Source: an uncultured Butyricicoccus sp.
GTDB taxonomy: Bacteria > Bacillota > Clostridia > Oscillospirales > Butyricicoccaceae
DNA: 15,988 bases
Direction of reading: 5' to 3'
Assembly: GCA_900544475.1 (NCBI GenBank)
Contig: UQVU01000031.1
Span: 1 to 15,988 of the forward strand
In this document: one piece after another, positions 1-8,487 of the stretch
Layout: the number at the start of each line of letters is the position of its first letter
How positions within the stretch are numbered: position 1 is the stretch's first letter
Position numbers and translations under genes: made by a program
The notes under the pieces: model-generated
What the model was told of the DNA's origin: nothing
Seen by the model: the letters and a program-made list of their open reading frames with translations, nothing else
Database searches by the model: none

Positions 1-157
1 AATACTCGTCCTCCTCCAGCTCGGAGAACATATCGGTGAATTTGAGCACGATCTGCTTGCCGCTGTTGACGTAGCAGCCGCACATCCGGTCAAACGTGCA
101 TTCCTTCTTTTTCAGTCGGCGGCGCAGCTCCTGCACATCGCCCTTGGTGATATTCAT
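1..157 (-). CDS. DUF4317-like protein, N-terminal part (cut by window edge)
   Basis: The reverse strand from the ATG at 157 reads about 52 residues without a stop and runs off the window. It begins MNITKGDVQELRRRLKKKEC, followed by a segment containing RMCGCYVNSGKQ. This N-terminal layout, a short helix followed by a cysteine-containing 'CGCYV' stretch, is what I recall for DUF4317 proteins of Clostridia, whose function is unknown. An AAGGAG ribosome binding site lies at 169-174, 11 bases before the start. The only nearby alternative ATG (165) meets a stop after three codons, so the start is secure. The gene is transcribed divergently from rlmB. The family assignment is by eye from a short piece and is moderately sure. 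Confidence 0.65.
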   Translation of the reverse strand, partial: MNITKGDVQELRRRLKKKECTFDRMCGCYVNSGKQIVLKFTDMFSELEEDEY

Positions 158-197
158 AAGAACATTCGCTCCTTGGCTTTCAATTTTGCGTATCTCC

Positions 198-227
198 AGT
201 ATACTATCTTTTCATACAGAATGGCAA
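198..227 (-). promoter_or_regulatory. Sigma-A-like promoter for the DUF4317-like gene
   Basis: Reading the minus strand, TTGCCA (222-227) and TATACT (198-203) are separated by 18 bases. The start codon is at 157, giving a leader of about 35 bases. It is divergent from the rlmB promoter about 70 bases away. This is a consensus match only. Confidence 0.6.
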
Positions 228-295
228 GAGAAAAAGCTGACACGGCATTTTCCCGTTTATCTCCGGGAATTTCTCTCATTTTCTGCGTTTTGACG

Positions 296-325
296 TTGAA
301 AAGTGCCCGCCTTCTGTGCTATACT
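296..325 (+). promoter_or_regulatory. Sigma-A-like promoter for rlmB
   Basis: TTGAAA (296-301) and TATACT (320-325) are separated by 18 bases, with a TGn extended -10 (317-319). The rlmB start is at 375 and its GGAG ribosome binding site is at 360-363. The remainder of the 158-374 gap contains only this promoter and the divergent one. Confidence 0.65.
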
Positions 326-374
326 TACCCTGTCTGAGAATAATTTGCATCAAGTGCATGGAGTGTATTGATTT

Positions 375-1145
375 ATGGCATATGAAAAACACAAGCGCCG
401 TCCCCCGCAGGAGGACGACGGTACCCTGATCGAGGGCCGCAACGCCGTTCTCGAAACCCTGCGCTCGGGACGCGCAGTGGACAAGATCTTCCTCGCCGAG
501 GGCGCACACCTCGCGGACGTTGCCGCCGAGGCGAAAAAGCGCGGCATCCCGACCGTGACCTGCGACCGCCGCAAGCTCGACCACATGAGCGTCACCGGCA
601 CGCATCAGGGCGTCATCGCGCAGGCCGCCGCACAGGAATATGTATCGCTCGACGATATTTTCCGTGTCGCGGAGGAGCGCGGTGAGACCCCGCTCATCGT
701 CGTCTGCGACGGCATCGAGGACCCGCACAACCTCGGCGCGATCATCCGTTCCGCCGAAACCGCCGGCGCACACGGCGTTATCATCCCGAAGCGCCGCGCA
801 GTCGGTCTGACGGCGGCAGTCGCCCGCTCAGCGGCCGGCGCACTCGCCTATGTCGGCGTGCACAAGGCAGGCAACCTCGCCTCCACCCTTGACGAGCTCA
901 AGGAGCGCGGCGTGTGGCTGTTCGGCGCGGAGGCCGACGGCACGGTAGACCTGTACGAAGCGCCGTTCGACCGCGCAAGCGCCATCGTCATCGGCTCGGA
1001 GGGTCAGGGTCTCAGCCGCCTGACGCGCGACAAGTGCGACTACATCGTGAGCATCCCGATGCGAGGCCGCGTCAACTCGCTCAACGCCTCCAACGCCGCA
1101 GCCGTTCTGCTTTTCGAGGCAGTCCGCCGCCGCATGGGACACTAA
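375..1145 (+). CDS. rlmB: 23S rRNA (guanosine-2'-O)-methyltransferase, RlmB/TrmH family
   Basis: The 256-residue product is a SpoU/TrmH (SPOUT) S-adenosylmethionine-dependent 2'-O-ribose methyltransferase. RlmB methylates G2251 of 23S rRNA in E. coli. Residues 17-90 form the L30e-like substrate-binding domain (LIEGRNAVLETL at its start). The SPOUT core carries all three family motifs: NLGAIIRSAE at 119-128 (with the catalytic-type Arg), IVIGSEGQG at 204-212, and IPMRGRVNSLNAS at 227-239, which forms the knotted cofactor site. Length is normal for RlmB. The ATG at 375 is preceded by GGAG at 360-363. It is the first gene of a two-gene unit, with only 21 bases before the next start. The exact rRNA position modified is inferred from the family; it could be a paralogous TrmH-type enzyme. 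Confidence 0.93.
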   Translation: MAYEKHKRRPPQEDDGTLIEGRNAVLETLRSGRAVDKIFLAEGAHLADVAAEAKKRGIPTVTCDRRKLDHMSVTGTHQGVIAQAAAQEYVSLDDIFRVAEERGETPLIVVCDGIEDPHNLGAIIRSAETAGAHGVIIPKRRAVGLTAAVARSAAGALAYVGVHKAGNLASTLDELKERGVWLFGAEADGTVDLYEAPFDRASAIVIGSEGQGLSRLTRDKCDYIVSIPMRGRVNSLNASNAAAVLLFEAVRRRMGH

Positions 1146-1166
1146 ACAGATAAAAGAGGTCAGATC

Positions 1167-3344
1167 ATGGACAGAAATGATGATATGAATCTGGACGAGC
1201 TCAAGGATCTTCTGAGCGACGTTCCGGATGACGGCGGCTTCGACCTGGAGTCGATCATCGCCGAGGTAGAGGGCCGCGCCCCTGCCGCCCCCACGCCCGA
1301 ACCCGAACCCGAACCGGCGAAAGCTGCGCCGGTACATACCGCAGAGCCTGCCCGCGAGCCGTCGCCCGCGCAGACCGCGCCCAAGGTAAAGACGGCGCCG
1401 AAAACCAAGGCTGCGCCGGTCGAGCCGGTCGAGGCCGAAACCGAGCCTGCCGAGGACCCCCGCGCCGCCCGTATCGCCGCACGTGAGGCGAAGGCCGCCG
1501 AGCACGAGCAGAAGGCCGCCGAAAAGCGTGCCGAGCGCCGTGCAAAGCGCGAAGAAAAGCTCGCCGAGCTCGAGGAAAAGCAGGCAGAGAAGGCCGCTGC
1601 CGCGCCCAAGAAGGAAAAAGCCGAGCGTGTTTCGCGCAAGCAGGCCCGTGCCGAGCGTCTCGCCGCCGAGCAGGAGGAGGAAAACGAGGACATCGAGGTG
1701 CTCGACCCCGACCAGTCCGCCCGTGTGTTCCGCCGCCGCAGCGCCGGACTCAACGCCCGCTCGATTTTAGTTCTCATTCTGGCGGCGGCTGCCGCCTATC
1801 TGTCGCTCGCGCCGAGCTTCACGCAGCTTCCGCTGCCGAGCGTCATCGACATCGTCGCAAACCCCACCCTCGGCATCGGTGCGCTTCTCCTGCTTCAGCT
1901 GCTCGCGATGCTCATCGGCGTGGATATTTTCAGCATGGGCTTTTCCGAGCTGCTGCACGGCCGTCCGTGCCGCGAAACGCTCGTGTCGGTCGCCATCATC
2001 GCAGCCATCCTGCACAGCGTTTCCCTTATCGTATTCCCCGAGCAGAACGGCGTCACGACTCCGTATATCGCGGCGACCATCCTGCTGCTCTACGCCATGA
2101 TGCGCGAGGACCGCGCACGCTACGCCGCACGCTCCCGTTCCTACAAGGCGGTGGCGCAGGCCGACCGTCCGGTTGCGGTTTACAGCCACTATGACGAGGT
2201 GGACGACGCCTGCCGCGCCGCAAAGGGCCCGCTGTTTAACAAGAACGATTTTCTCACCGAGCTTGAGCGTCCGGATACGGTCGATCGCTTCTCGATGATC
2301 TACGCGCCGCTCGCGCTCGCCCTCAGCATCATCCTCGCGCTCGTGTCCTCGCTCGGACGCGGCGAACCGGTTCGCTTCTTCTGGGCGTTCTCGGCCGTCA
2401 CAGCGGTCGCGGCGCCGATCGGTCTGCTCTGTGCCTTCGGCGCAGGCTACAAGAACATCGCCCGCCGTCTGCTGGCCTCGGGCGCTGCCATCGCCGGTGC
2501 GCGTCAGGCGAACCTGCTGCGCGGCACGGAGGAAGTCGTCCTTGCGGAGAACGACCTGTTCCCGACCGGCTCCATCGAGCTTGAAAGCATCAAGGCCGTC
2601 GGCCAGATGTCCGAGGAGCGCATTCTTTCGTTCGCGACCTCGCTCACGACCGCCGCAGGTCTGGAGCTTGGCCGCACGCTGGACGCCGCCGCGCGTCAGC
2701 ACGCCATCGTGCCGCTGAGCGCACAGGACGTCCGCGCCGTTGAGGGCGGCCTTACCGGCCACGTCGGCAGCAGCTATGTCGTACTCGGCACGGGTGCGCT
2801 CATGGTGAACATGGGCATCACCATCCCGGCAGAGGGCGACGCGACCACTATGTATCTGCTCGCGGACAATCAGCTCGTGGGCATCATCGCGCTGCGCTAT
2901 ATGCCGACCAAGAACACCTACAAGGCGATGCGCCTGATGCGCCGCATGCACATGAACGCCGTTATCGCCGCACTCGACTTCAACGTTTCCCCGGCCATGG
3001 TCGAGGAGGAGTTCGACCTGCGCCGCGGCTTCGCCGACCAGCCCGACCCGGCAGGCGTCCGCCGTCTGCTCGACCCGTCCTACGCCAAGGGCGACGCCCC
3101 GGCGGCTATCCTGACCCGCGAGGGCGCAGGCCCGTTCATGCAGGTGCTCCGCTGCGCCGACAAGCTCGCCGGTGCGGTACGCTCCGCGCTGACGCTCAGC
3201 ACGTTCGCCGGTCTGTTCGGCATACTCATCGTGTTCTACCTCGTGTTCCAGAATCAGGCGGCGGCACTGCCCGTGCAGCACCTGCTGCTCTACCTCCTCA
3301 TCTGGTACATTCCGGTGTTTATCATCAATCAGCAGGCGAGATAA
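1167..3344 (+). CDS. Catalytically degenerate P1B-type ATPase-like membrane protein with charged N-terminal arm
   Basis: I do not recognise a named family for this 725-residue protein. Residues 1-36 are acidic (LDELKDLLSDV, DLESIIAEVEG). Residues 37-190 are Pro/Ala/Glu/Lys/Arg-rich, becoming a likely charged helix or coiled coil at 97-172. Hydrophobic segments lie near 199-215, 235-257, 270-290, 297-312, 376-396, 404-427, 676-698 and 702-720. From residue 404 the order of elements matches a heavy-metal P-type ATPase: a membrane helix where CPC would be now reads AAPIGL (415-420), then IARRLLASGAAIAG, then VVLAENDLFPTG (457-468) in place of the DKTGTLTxG phosphorylation loop. An N-domain-like VEGGLTGHV...VVLGTGALM (525-546) and LVGIIALRYMPTKNTYKAMRLM (570-591) follow. 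TGDN and GDGxND motifs are absent. I infer a pseudo-ATPase, possibly regulatory or structural. Its AGAGG site is at 1155-1159, and it lies 21 bases after rlmB. The coding call is very sure; the homology reading is moderate. Confidence 0.8.
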   Translation: MDRNDDMNLDELKDLLSDVPDDGGFDLESIIAEVEGRAPAAPTPEPEPEPAKAAPVHTAEPAREPSPAQTAPKVKTAPKTKAAPVEPVEAETEPAEDPRAARIAAREAKAAEHEQKAAEKRAERRAKREEKLAELEEKQAEKAAAAPKKEKAERVSRKQARAERLAAEQEEENEDIEVLDPDQSARVFRRRSAGLNARSILVLILAAAAAYLSLAPSFTQLPLPSVIDIVANPTLGIGALLLLQLLAMLIGVDIFSMGFSELLHGRPCRETLVSVAIIAAILHSVSLIVFPEQNGVTTPYIAATILLLYAMMREDRARYAARSRSYKAVAQADRPVAVYSHYDEVDDACRAAKGPLFNKNDFLTELERPDTVDRFSMIYAPLALALSIILALVSSLGRGEPVRFFWAFSAVTAVAAPIGLLCAFGAGYKNIARRLLASGAAIAGARQANLLRGTEEVVLAENDLFPTGSIELESIKAVGQMSEERILSFATSLTTAAGLELGRTLDAAARQHAIVPLSAQDVRAVEGGLTGHVGSSYVVLGTGALMVNMGITIPAEGDATTMYLLADNQLVGIIALRYMPTKNTYKAMRLMRRMHMNAVIAALDFNVSPAMVEEEFDLRRGFADQPDPAGVRRLLDPSYAKGDAPAAILTREGAGPFMQVLRCADKLAGAVRSALTLSTFAGLFGILIVFYLVFQNQAAALPVQHLLLYLLIWYIPVFIINQQAR

Positions 3345-3347
3345 TAC

Positions 3348-3520
3348 TGTCGAAAAGCTCACGCTTTTCCGACAATATGTGTTCTGACTTCGCAGAACAC
3401 GGACGGCAGAAAGTTCCTATTCAGAAACTTTCCGCTCTCTCAATGTCAGAAAACCGAGGTACACGCCCCCGGTTTTCTGGAATTTGCTTCGCAAATTCTA
3501 TTTTATGCGCGCTATCGCGC
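3348..3520 (+). repeat. Hairpin array 1: six consecutive stem-loops after the pseudo-ATPase gene
   Basis: Six inverted repeats follow one another almost without gaps, starting 3 bases after the stop codon. H1 3348-3374 is TGTCGAAAAGC/GCTTTTCCGACA with one bulge. H2 3379-3400 is GTGTTCTG/CAGAACAC. H3 3406-3435 is GAAAGTT/AACTTTC plus an outer GC pair. H4 3447-3479 is CAGAAAACCG/CGGTTTTCTG around a loop containing GGTACACGCC. H5 3480-3498 is GAATTTGC/GCAAATTC. H6 3507-3520 is GCGCG/CGCGC. The stems are unrelated in sequence. An intrinsic terminator follows at 3543. Each element is read directly from sequence; the role of the run is unknown. Confidence 0.85.
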
Positions 3521-3542
3521 GTTGAATGCTCACAGCACCCTC

Positions 3543-3574
3543 AAGGCTCCGGTTTTCCGGGGCCTTTTTCTTTT
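3543..3574 (+). terminator. Intrinsic terminator of the rlmB unit
   Basis: AAGGCTCCGG (3543-3552) and CCGGGGCCTT (3557-3566) form a 10-bp stem with one G-U pair and a TTTT loop, followed by a T-rich run (TTTTTCTTTTG). It closes hairpin array 1. Confidence 0.85.
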
Positions 3575-3680
3575 GTTGGCAACTTTCCTTAAATTCCGAC
3601 TGTCGCGTACACGATTTTAGAAAACCATACAAAATTCCCCTGCCAGACCCCGTCACGGCGCACGGATTGCAAATGAACGC

Positions 3681-3709
3681 TTGTGAGGCGCGGGATAACG
3701 TGTTATAAT
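3681..3709 (+). promoter_or_regulatory. Promoter for the lepA operon
   Basis: TTGTGA (3681-3686), a 17-base spacer and a perfect TATAAT (3704-3709) are present, with TG at 3701-3702 giving an extended -10. The leader is about 30 bases. The 3575-3680 stretch upstream shows nothing else I can support. Confidence 0.75.
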
Positions 3710-3743
3710 AGTGGCATATTCAATCAGATAAGGAGCTTTCGAC

Positions 3744-5555
3744 GTGAAAAATCGTGAGCAAATTCGCAATTTTTCTATTATTGCGCATATCGACCACGGC
3801 AAGTCCACCCTTGCCGACCGCCTGCTGGAGCAGTGCAAGGCGGTCTCCGTCCGCGAGATGGAGGAGCAGCTGCTCGACAACATGGACCTCGAGCGCGAGC
3901 GCGGCATCACCATCAAGGCCCGCGCCGTCCGCATGGAGTATCAGGCAGACAACGGCAAGACCTACGAGATGAACCTCATCGACACCCCGGGCCACGTTGA
4001 CTTCAACTACGAGGTTTCGCGTTCGCTCGCGGCCTGCGAGGGTGCACTTCTCGTCGTTGACGCGGCGCAGGGCATCGAGGCGCAGACCCTCGGCAACACC
4101 TACCTCGCGATCGACGCAGGTCTGGAAGTCGTTCCGGTCATCAACAAGATCGACCTGCCGGCGGCGGACGCCCCGCGCGTCAAGAAGGAAATCGAGGACA
4201 TCATCGGCATCCCGGCCGAGGACTCCCCCGAAATCTCCGCAAAAATGAACATCAACATCCACGAGGTGCTCGAGCGCATCGTATCCGATGTTCCGGCGCC
4301 CGTGGGCGACCCGGACGCGCCGCTCCGCGCCCTCATCTTCGACAGCCAGTACGACCCCTACAAGGGCGTTATCGTCTATATGCGCCTGCTCGACGGCTGC
4401 GTCCGCCCGGGCATGAAGGTCAAGATGATGGCGACCGGAGCGGAGTTTCAGGTGCTCGAATGCGGCTATATGCTGCCGCTCGGCCTGTCTCCGCAGCAGG
4501 AGCTGTGCGCGGGCGAGGTCGGCTACTTCACCGCCTCCATCAAGAAGGTTTCGGATACCCGTGTCGGCGACACCGTCACCGAGGCCGACCGCCCCACCCC
4601 CGAGGCGCTGCCCGGCTACCGTCCGGCGCGTCCGATGGTGTTCTGCGGCATCTACACCGAGGACGGCTCCAAGTACCCCGACCTGCGCGATGCGCTCGAA
4701 AAGCTCCAGCTGAACGACGCCGCGCTCTCGTTTGAGCCGGAAAGCTCGGTCGCGCTCGGCTTCGGCTTCCGCTGCGGCTTCCTCGGCATGCTGCACATGG
4801 AGATCATTCAGGAGCGCCTCGAGCGCGAGTTCGACCTCGACCTTGTCACCACGCTCCCCTCCGTCACCTACGAGATCGTCAAGACCGACGGCACGGTCGT
4901 TCAGTGCCACAACCCGCACGATTACCCCGACCCAGCGGTCATCGAGGAGGCGCGCGAGCCCTACGTCAAGGCCTCCATCATGACGCCGCAGGAGTTTGTC
5001 GGCAACATCATGCCGATGTGCCAGGACCGCCGCGGCATCTTCAAGGATATGCAGTACCTCGACGCAAACCTTGTCGAGCTGCACTACGAAATGCCGACCG
5101 GCGAGATCATCTACGACTTTTTCGACGCGCTCAAGGCACGCACCAAGGGCTATGCGTCGCTCGACTACGAGTTTCTCGACTACCGCAAGAGCGACCTCGT
5201 CAAGGTCGATATGCTGCTCAACGGCGATCAGGTCGACGCGCTTTCGTTCATCGTGCACCGCGACAAGGCCTACGGCCGCGCCCGCCGCATCTGCGAAAAG
5301 CTCAAGGAGAACATTCCGCGTCAGCTGTTCGAGGTGCCCATTCAGGCGGCTATCGGCGGCAAGGTCATTGCGCGTGAGACCGTAAAGGCGATGCGCAAGG
5401 ACGTTCTCGCCAAGTGCTACGGCGGCGACATCACCCGAAAGAAAAAGCTGCTCGAAAAGCAGAAGGAAGGCAAGAAGAAGATGCGTGCGCTCGGCACGGT
5501 CCAGATGCCGACCGAGGCGTTCATGGCCGTTCTCAAGCTGGACGAGGAGTCATGA
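3744..5555 (+). CDS. lepA: Elongation factor 4 (ribosomal back-translocase LepA)
   Basis: The 603-residue product is a translational GTPase that binds the ribosome and acts during stalled or early elongation and 30S biogenesis. The G domain is intact: AHIDHGKS at 14-21 (P-loop), ERGITIKA at 52-59 (switch I), DTPGH at 80-84 (switch II) and NKID at 134-137 (G4). The EF-G-like domains follow, then the LepA-specific C-terminal domain with a Lys-rich tail ([17 protein letters not shown]) typical of the family. Length is normal. The start is GTG at 3744, supported by AAGGAG at 3730-3735 with 8 bases of spacing; the next in-frame ATG would delete the P-loop. Its stop overlaps the hemW start (ATGA at 5552-5555), and lepA next to hemW is a common Firmicute arrangement. 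Confidence 0.98.
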   Translation: MKNREQIRNFSIIAHIDHGKSTLADRLLEQCKAVSVREMEEQLLDNMDLERERGITIKARAVRMEYQADNGKTYEMNLIDTPGHVDFNYEVSRSLAACEGALLVVDAAQGIEAQTLGNTYLAIDAGLEVVPVINKIDLPAADAPRVKKEIEDIIGIPAEDSPEISAKMNINIHEVLERIVSDVPAPVGDPDAPLRALIFDSQYDPYKGVIVYMRLLDGCVRPGMKVKMMATGAEFQVLECGYMLPLGLSPQQELCAGEVGYFTASIKKVSDTRVGDTVTEADRPTPEALPGYRPARPMVFCGIYTEDGSKYPDLRDALEKLQLNDAALSFEPESSVALGFGFRCGFLGMLHMEIIQERLEREFDLDLVTTLPSVTYEIVKTDGTVVQCHNPHDYPDPAVIEEAREPYVKASIMTPQEFVGNIMPMCQDRRGIFKDMQYLDANLVELHYEMPTGEIIYDFFDALKARTKGYASLDYEFLDYRKSDLVKVDMLLNGDQVDALSFIVHRDKAYGRARRICEKLKENIPRQLFEVPIQAAIGGKVIARETVKAMRKDVLAKCYGGDITRKKKLLEKQKEGKKKMRALGTVQMPTEAFMAVLKLDEES

Positions 5556-6676
5556 GCACGCCCCCCTCTCTCGGCCTTTATCTGCACATCCCGTTCTGCG
5601 TGAAAAAGTGCGACTACTGCGACTTCTACTCGGTCACGGACGCCGCGCTCATGGACGCCTATACCGACGCTCTCGTGCGCGAAATCCGTCTTTATGGCGA
5701 AAAAGCCGCCGGATATGTGACCGATACGGTCTACCTCGGCGGCGGCACGCCCTCGTACCTCGGAGAAGCCCGGCTCTGCCGCATCCTGAGAGCGGTGCGC
5801 GAGCACTTTTCCCTCGCGGAAAACGCCGAAATCACGATAGAATGCAACCCGGAGAGCACCGACCGGCAGCTTTTAGAGGCGCTGTTTTCCTCCGGCGCGA
5901 ACCGGCTTTCCTTCGGCGTGCAGGCCGCCCACGACGACGAGCTGCGCCGCATCGGCCGCATTCACGACTTCGAAAAAGCAAAAAACGCCGTGCTGCTCGC
6001 ACGCAGCTGCGGCTTTCACAATATCAGTCTTGACCTTATGTACGGCCTGCCCGGCCAGACGCAGGAGATGTTTCTCGACTCGCTTTCGCAGTGCCTTGCG
6101 CTCGAGCCGACCCACCTTTCCTGCTATGGACTTAAACTTGAGCCGGCCACAAAAATGGGGCGCGAAAACCCGACTCTGCCCGACAACGACGCGCAGGCAG
6201 ATACCTACCTCGCCATGTGCGGCGAGCTGCGCCGTCACGGCTTTGAACACTATGAGATTTCGAATTTTGCCCTGCCCGGCTTCCGCTCGCGGCACAACAG
6301 CAGATACTGGGATCTTTCCGAATACATCGGCCTCGGACCGGGCGCCCACTCGCTTTTTGACGGGCGCAGATTTGCATTCCCGCGCGACATCGCCGGCTTC
6401 ACAGACGGCACGGCCGCCGTGCGGAACGAGGAGGAAGTCCCCGACTTCGAGCGGCAGAACGAGTACCTTATGCTTCGTCTGCGCACCTCGGACGGCGTGG
6501 AGCTCCGCGACCTCGAGGAACGCTACCATGTCGACCCCGCCCCTTATGAGGCCGTGTTCCGCGCGCTGGCAAAGCCCGGTCTGACCGAGCAGAACGGCAC
6601 GCGCTGGCATCTGACCGATGCGGGCTTTCTCGTCTCGAACAGCATCATCAACATGATAACGGACGCCGCGACTTGA
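5552..6676 (+). CDS. hemW: Radical SAM heme chaperone HemW
   Basis: The 374-residue product belongs to the HemW family, long mis-annotated as oxygen-independent coproporphyrinogen III oxidase. HemW is a heme-binding, 4Fe-4S radical SAM protein thought to deliver heme. The N-terminus [16 protein letters not shown] carries the CxxxCxxC cluster motif at Cys16, Cys20 and Cys23. GGGTPS, a SAM-binding element, lies at 63-68, and IECNPES and [15 protein letters not shown] follow in family order. The C-terminal third matches the HemW C-terminal domain. I chose the ATG at 5552 because the family starts just before the cluster motif. An upstream in-frame ATG at 5414 would add 46 residues that are only lepA read in another frame. 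A GAGGAG lies 2 bases before the start, so translation is probably coupled to lepA through the ATGA overlap. Confidence 0.95.
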   Translation: MSTPPSLGLYLHIPFCVKKCDYCDFYSVTDAALMDAYTDALVREIRLYGEKAAGYVTDTVYLGGGTPSYLGEARLCRILRAVREHFSLAENAEITIECNPESTDRQLLEALFSSGANRLSFGVQAAHDDELRRIGRIHDFEKAKNAVLLARSCGFHNISLDLMYGLPGQTQEMFLDSLSQCLALEPTHLSCYGLKLEPATKMGRENPTLPDNDAQADTYLAMCGELRRHGFEHYEISNFALPGFRSRHNSRYWDLSEYIGLGPGAHSLFDGRRFAFPRDIAGFTDGTAAVRNEEEVPDFERQNEYLMLRLRTSDGVELRDLEERYHVDPAPYEAVFRALAKPGLTEQNGTRWHLTDAGFLVSNSIINMITDAAT

Positions 6677-6730
6677 CTTTCCAATTCGTCAGCAAAAAAA
6701 TTCACATATACGCAAAATGGAGGAACTATT

Positions 6731-7000
6731 ATGCGCGCAGTAATCACAGTAACCGGCAAGGACCGCACCGGCATCATCGCCAAGATCTCGGCAACGCTCT
6801 ATGAGCACCAGGTCAACATTGTCGATATTTCGCAGAACGTCATGGAGGATATGTTCGCCATGGTCATGCTCGTGAACATCGACAAGTGCACCGTTGACTT
6901 CAACACCCTGATCGACCTGCTCGACAAGGACGGCGAGGAGCTCGGCATGAAGATTCACACCATGCACGAGGATAACTTCGACGCAATGCACAAGATTTGA
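6731..7000 (+). CDS. ACT domain-containing protein (UPF0237 family)
   Basis: The 89-residue product is a single ACT domain. It begins RAVITVTGKDRTGIIAKISA, the beta-strand/glycine-loop/helix start typical of ligand-binding ACT folds (GKDRTGI at 9-15), and continues with NIVDISQNVMEDMFAMVMLV. It has the length and sequence style of the UPF0237 family. ACT domains usually bind small molecules such as amino acids, but the ligand here is unknown. GGAGG at 6719-6723 supports the start. It sits 54 bases after hemW and 31 bases before a UPF0210 gene. This pair occurs together in many Firmicutes and archaea, suggesting that the ACT protein serves as a partner or sensor for the larger protein. Confidence 0.92.
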   Translation: MRAVITVTGKDRTGIIAKISATLYEHQVNIVDISQNVMEDMFAMVMLVNIDKCTVDFNTLIDLLDKDGEELGMKIHTMHEDNFDAMHKI

Positions 7001-7031
7001 GCCGGTTCGGGCAAGCGAGGTTAACTGAATT

Positions 7032-8396
7032 ATGTCTATGATCAACACGAAAGATATTCTGGAAACCATCAAGATGATCGAGGAGGAGCACCTTGACATC
7101 CGCACCATCACGATGGGCATTTCGCTGCGCGATCTCGCGGCGGACGACATCAACGTGCTCGCGGACAAAATCTACGACAAGGTCACCCGCCGTGCAGAAA
7201 AACTCGTCGCGACCGGCGAGCAGATCGAGCGCGAGCTGGGCATCCCGATCATCAACAAGCGCATTTCCGTCACCCCGATCGCCATGGTCGGCGCGACCTC
7301 GAGCGCGAACAGCTATGTGCCGCTCGCAAAGGCGCTCGACCGCGCGGCCGACACCACCGGCGTAAACTTCGTCGGCGGCTTCTCTGCCCTCGTGCAGAAG
7401 GGCTTCGCCAAGGGCGACGAAATCCTCATCAACTCCATTCCGGAAGCCATGGCGGAGACCAATCTGGTCTGCTCCTCGGTCAACGTCGCCTCCACCAAGG
7501 CCGGTGTCAACCTGGACGCCATCGGTCTGATGGGCCGCATCATCAAGCAGACCGCGGAGCTGACGAAGGACAACGACTCCATGGGCTGCTCCAAGCTGGT
7601 CGTTTTCGCCAACGCCGTAGATGACAACCCGTTCATGGCGGGCGCATTCCACGGTATCGGTGAGCCGGAGACCGTCATCAACGTCGGCGTTTCCGGTCCG
7701 GGCGTTGTCCAGTCGGCTATCCGCCGCGCGGGCGACTGCTCCATCGGCGAGGTCGCGGACGTTATCAAGAAAACCGCCTTCAAGATCACCCGCATGGGTC
7801 AGCTCGTTGGCGCACTCGCAAGCCAGCGCCTCGGCGTGCCGTTCGGCATTGTTGACCTGTCGCTCGCGCCGACCCCGGCCATCGGCGACTCGGTCGCGCG
7901 TATCCTCGAAGAGGTCGGTCTGGAGGTCTGCGGCGGCTGCGGCACGACCGCGATCCTCGCCATGCTGAACGACGCGGTCAAGAAGGGCGGCGTCATGGCG
8001 TCCTCGAGCGTCGGCGGTCTGTCCGGCGCTTTCATCCCGGTATCCGAGGACGAAGGCATGATCGCGGCGGCACAGGCCGGTGCCCTCACCCTCGAAAAGC
8101 TCGAAGCCATGACCGCAGTCTGCTCGGTCGGCATCGACATGGTAGCCGTTCCGGGCGACACCACCGCCGAGGTCATTTCCGGCCTCATCGCGGACGAGAT
8201 CGCCATCGGCGTGGTCAACACCAAGACCACCGCCGTCCGCGTTATCCCGGCCATCGGCAAGAAGGTCGGCGACATGGTAGAGTTCGGTGGCCTGCTTGGC
8301 GCGGCTCCGATCATGCCCATCAAGACCGGCTCCCCGGCGAAATTCATTGGTCGCGGCGGCCGCATTCCGGCCCCCATTCAGAGCCTGAAAAACTAA
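7032..8396 (+). CDS. PFL family protein (UPF0210, DUF711)
   Basis: The 454-residue product matches UPF0210/DUF711 throughout: [20 protein letters not shown] at the start, [79 protein letters not shown] and a C-terminal [13 protein letters not shown]. Length is normal for the family. These proteins are described as having a fold related to pyruvate formate-lyase, but I see no glycyl-radical motif, and their reaction is unknown to me. The start has a GAGG at 7017-7020. It is the last gene of the lepA-hemW-ACT-UPF0210 run, closed by an intrinsic terminator at 8421. Confidence 0.95.
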   Translation: MSMINTKDILETIKMIEEEHLDIRTITMGISLRDLAADDINVLADKIYDKVTRRAEKLVATGEQIERELGIPIINKRISVTPIAMVGATSSANSYVPLAKALDRAADTTGVNFVGGFSALVQKGFAKGDEILINSIPEAMAETNLVCSSVNVASTKAGVNLDAIGLMGRIIKQTAELTKDNDSMGCSKLVVFANAVDDNPFMAGAFHGIGEPETVINVGVSGPGVVQSAIRRAGDCSIGEVADVIKKTAFKITRMGQLVGALASQRLGVPFGIVDLSLAPTPAIGDSVARILEEVGLEVCGGCGTTAILAMLNDAVKKGGVMASSSVGGLSGAFIPVSEDEGMIAAAQAGALTLEKLEAMTAVCSVGIDMVAVPGDTTAEVISGLIADEIAIGVVNTKTTAVRVIPAIGKKVGDMVEFGGLLGAAPIMPIKTGSPAKFIGRGGRIPAPIQSLKN

Positions 8397-8420
8397 GGTT
8401 TTTCCGAAATCTGCTGACAA

Positions 8421-8467
8421 AAGGCGCTCCGCAGGATTTTCCGTTTCTGCGGGGCGCTTCTCTTTTT
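8421..8467 (+). terminator. Intrinsic terminator after the UPF0210 gene
   Basis: AAGGCGCTCCGCAG (8421-8434) pairs with CTGCGGGGCGCTT (8447-8459) with one bulged G and one G-U pair. TCTCTTTTTT follows. It ends the lepA unit 24 bases after the stop. Confidence 0.8.
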
Positions 8468-8487
8468 TGAAATTCGCAAAAAAGTTC

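Noticed and set aside
1767..3362. Open frame of 531 codons on the minus strand opposite the pseudo-ATPase gene
   Set aside because: It is the antisense shadow of a G+C-rich gene: composition is odd (Arg/Glu/Val/His-rich), there is no family motif, and the plus-strand product has coherent membrane helices and a ribosome binding site.
3377..3592. Small plus-strand open frame of 71 codons
   Set aside because: It lies wholly within hairpin array 1 and its terminator, and has no ribosome binding site. It is a by-product of the palindromes.
3720..5258. Open frame of 512 codons on the minus strand opposite lepA
   Set aside because: lepA is unambiguous on the plus strand. The antisense frame is a codon-bias shadow without motifs.
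5414..5551. In-frame 46-codon extension of hemW into lepA
   Set aside because: It overlaps the lepA C-terminus, reads as basic low-complexity sequence and precedes the normal HemW start.
6673..6701. Possible promoter before the ACT gene (TTGACT at the hemW stop)
   Set aside because: No acceptable -10 box lies 16-18 bases downstream. Read-through from hemW explains expression more simply.
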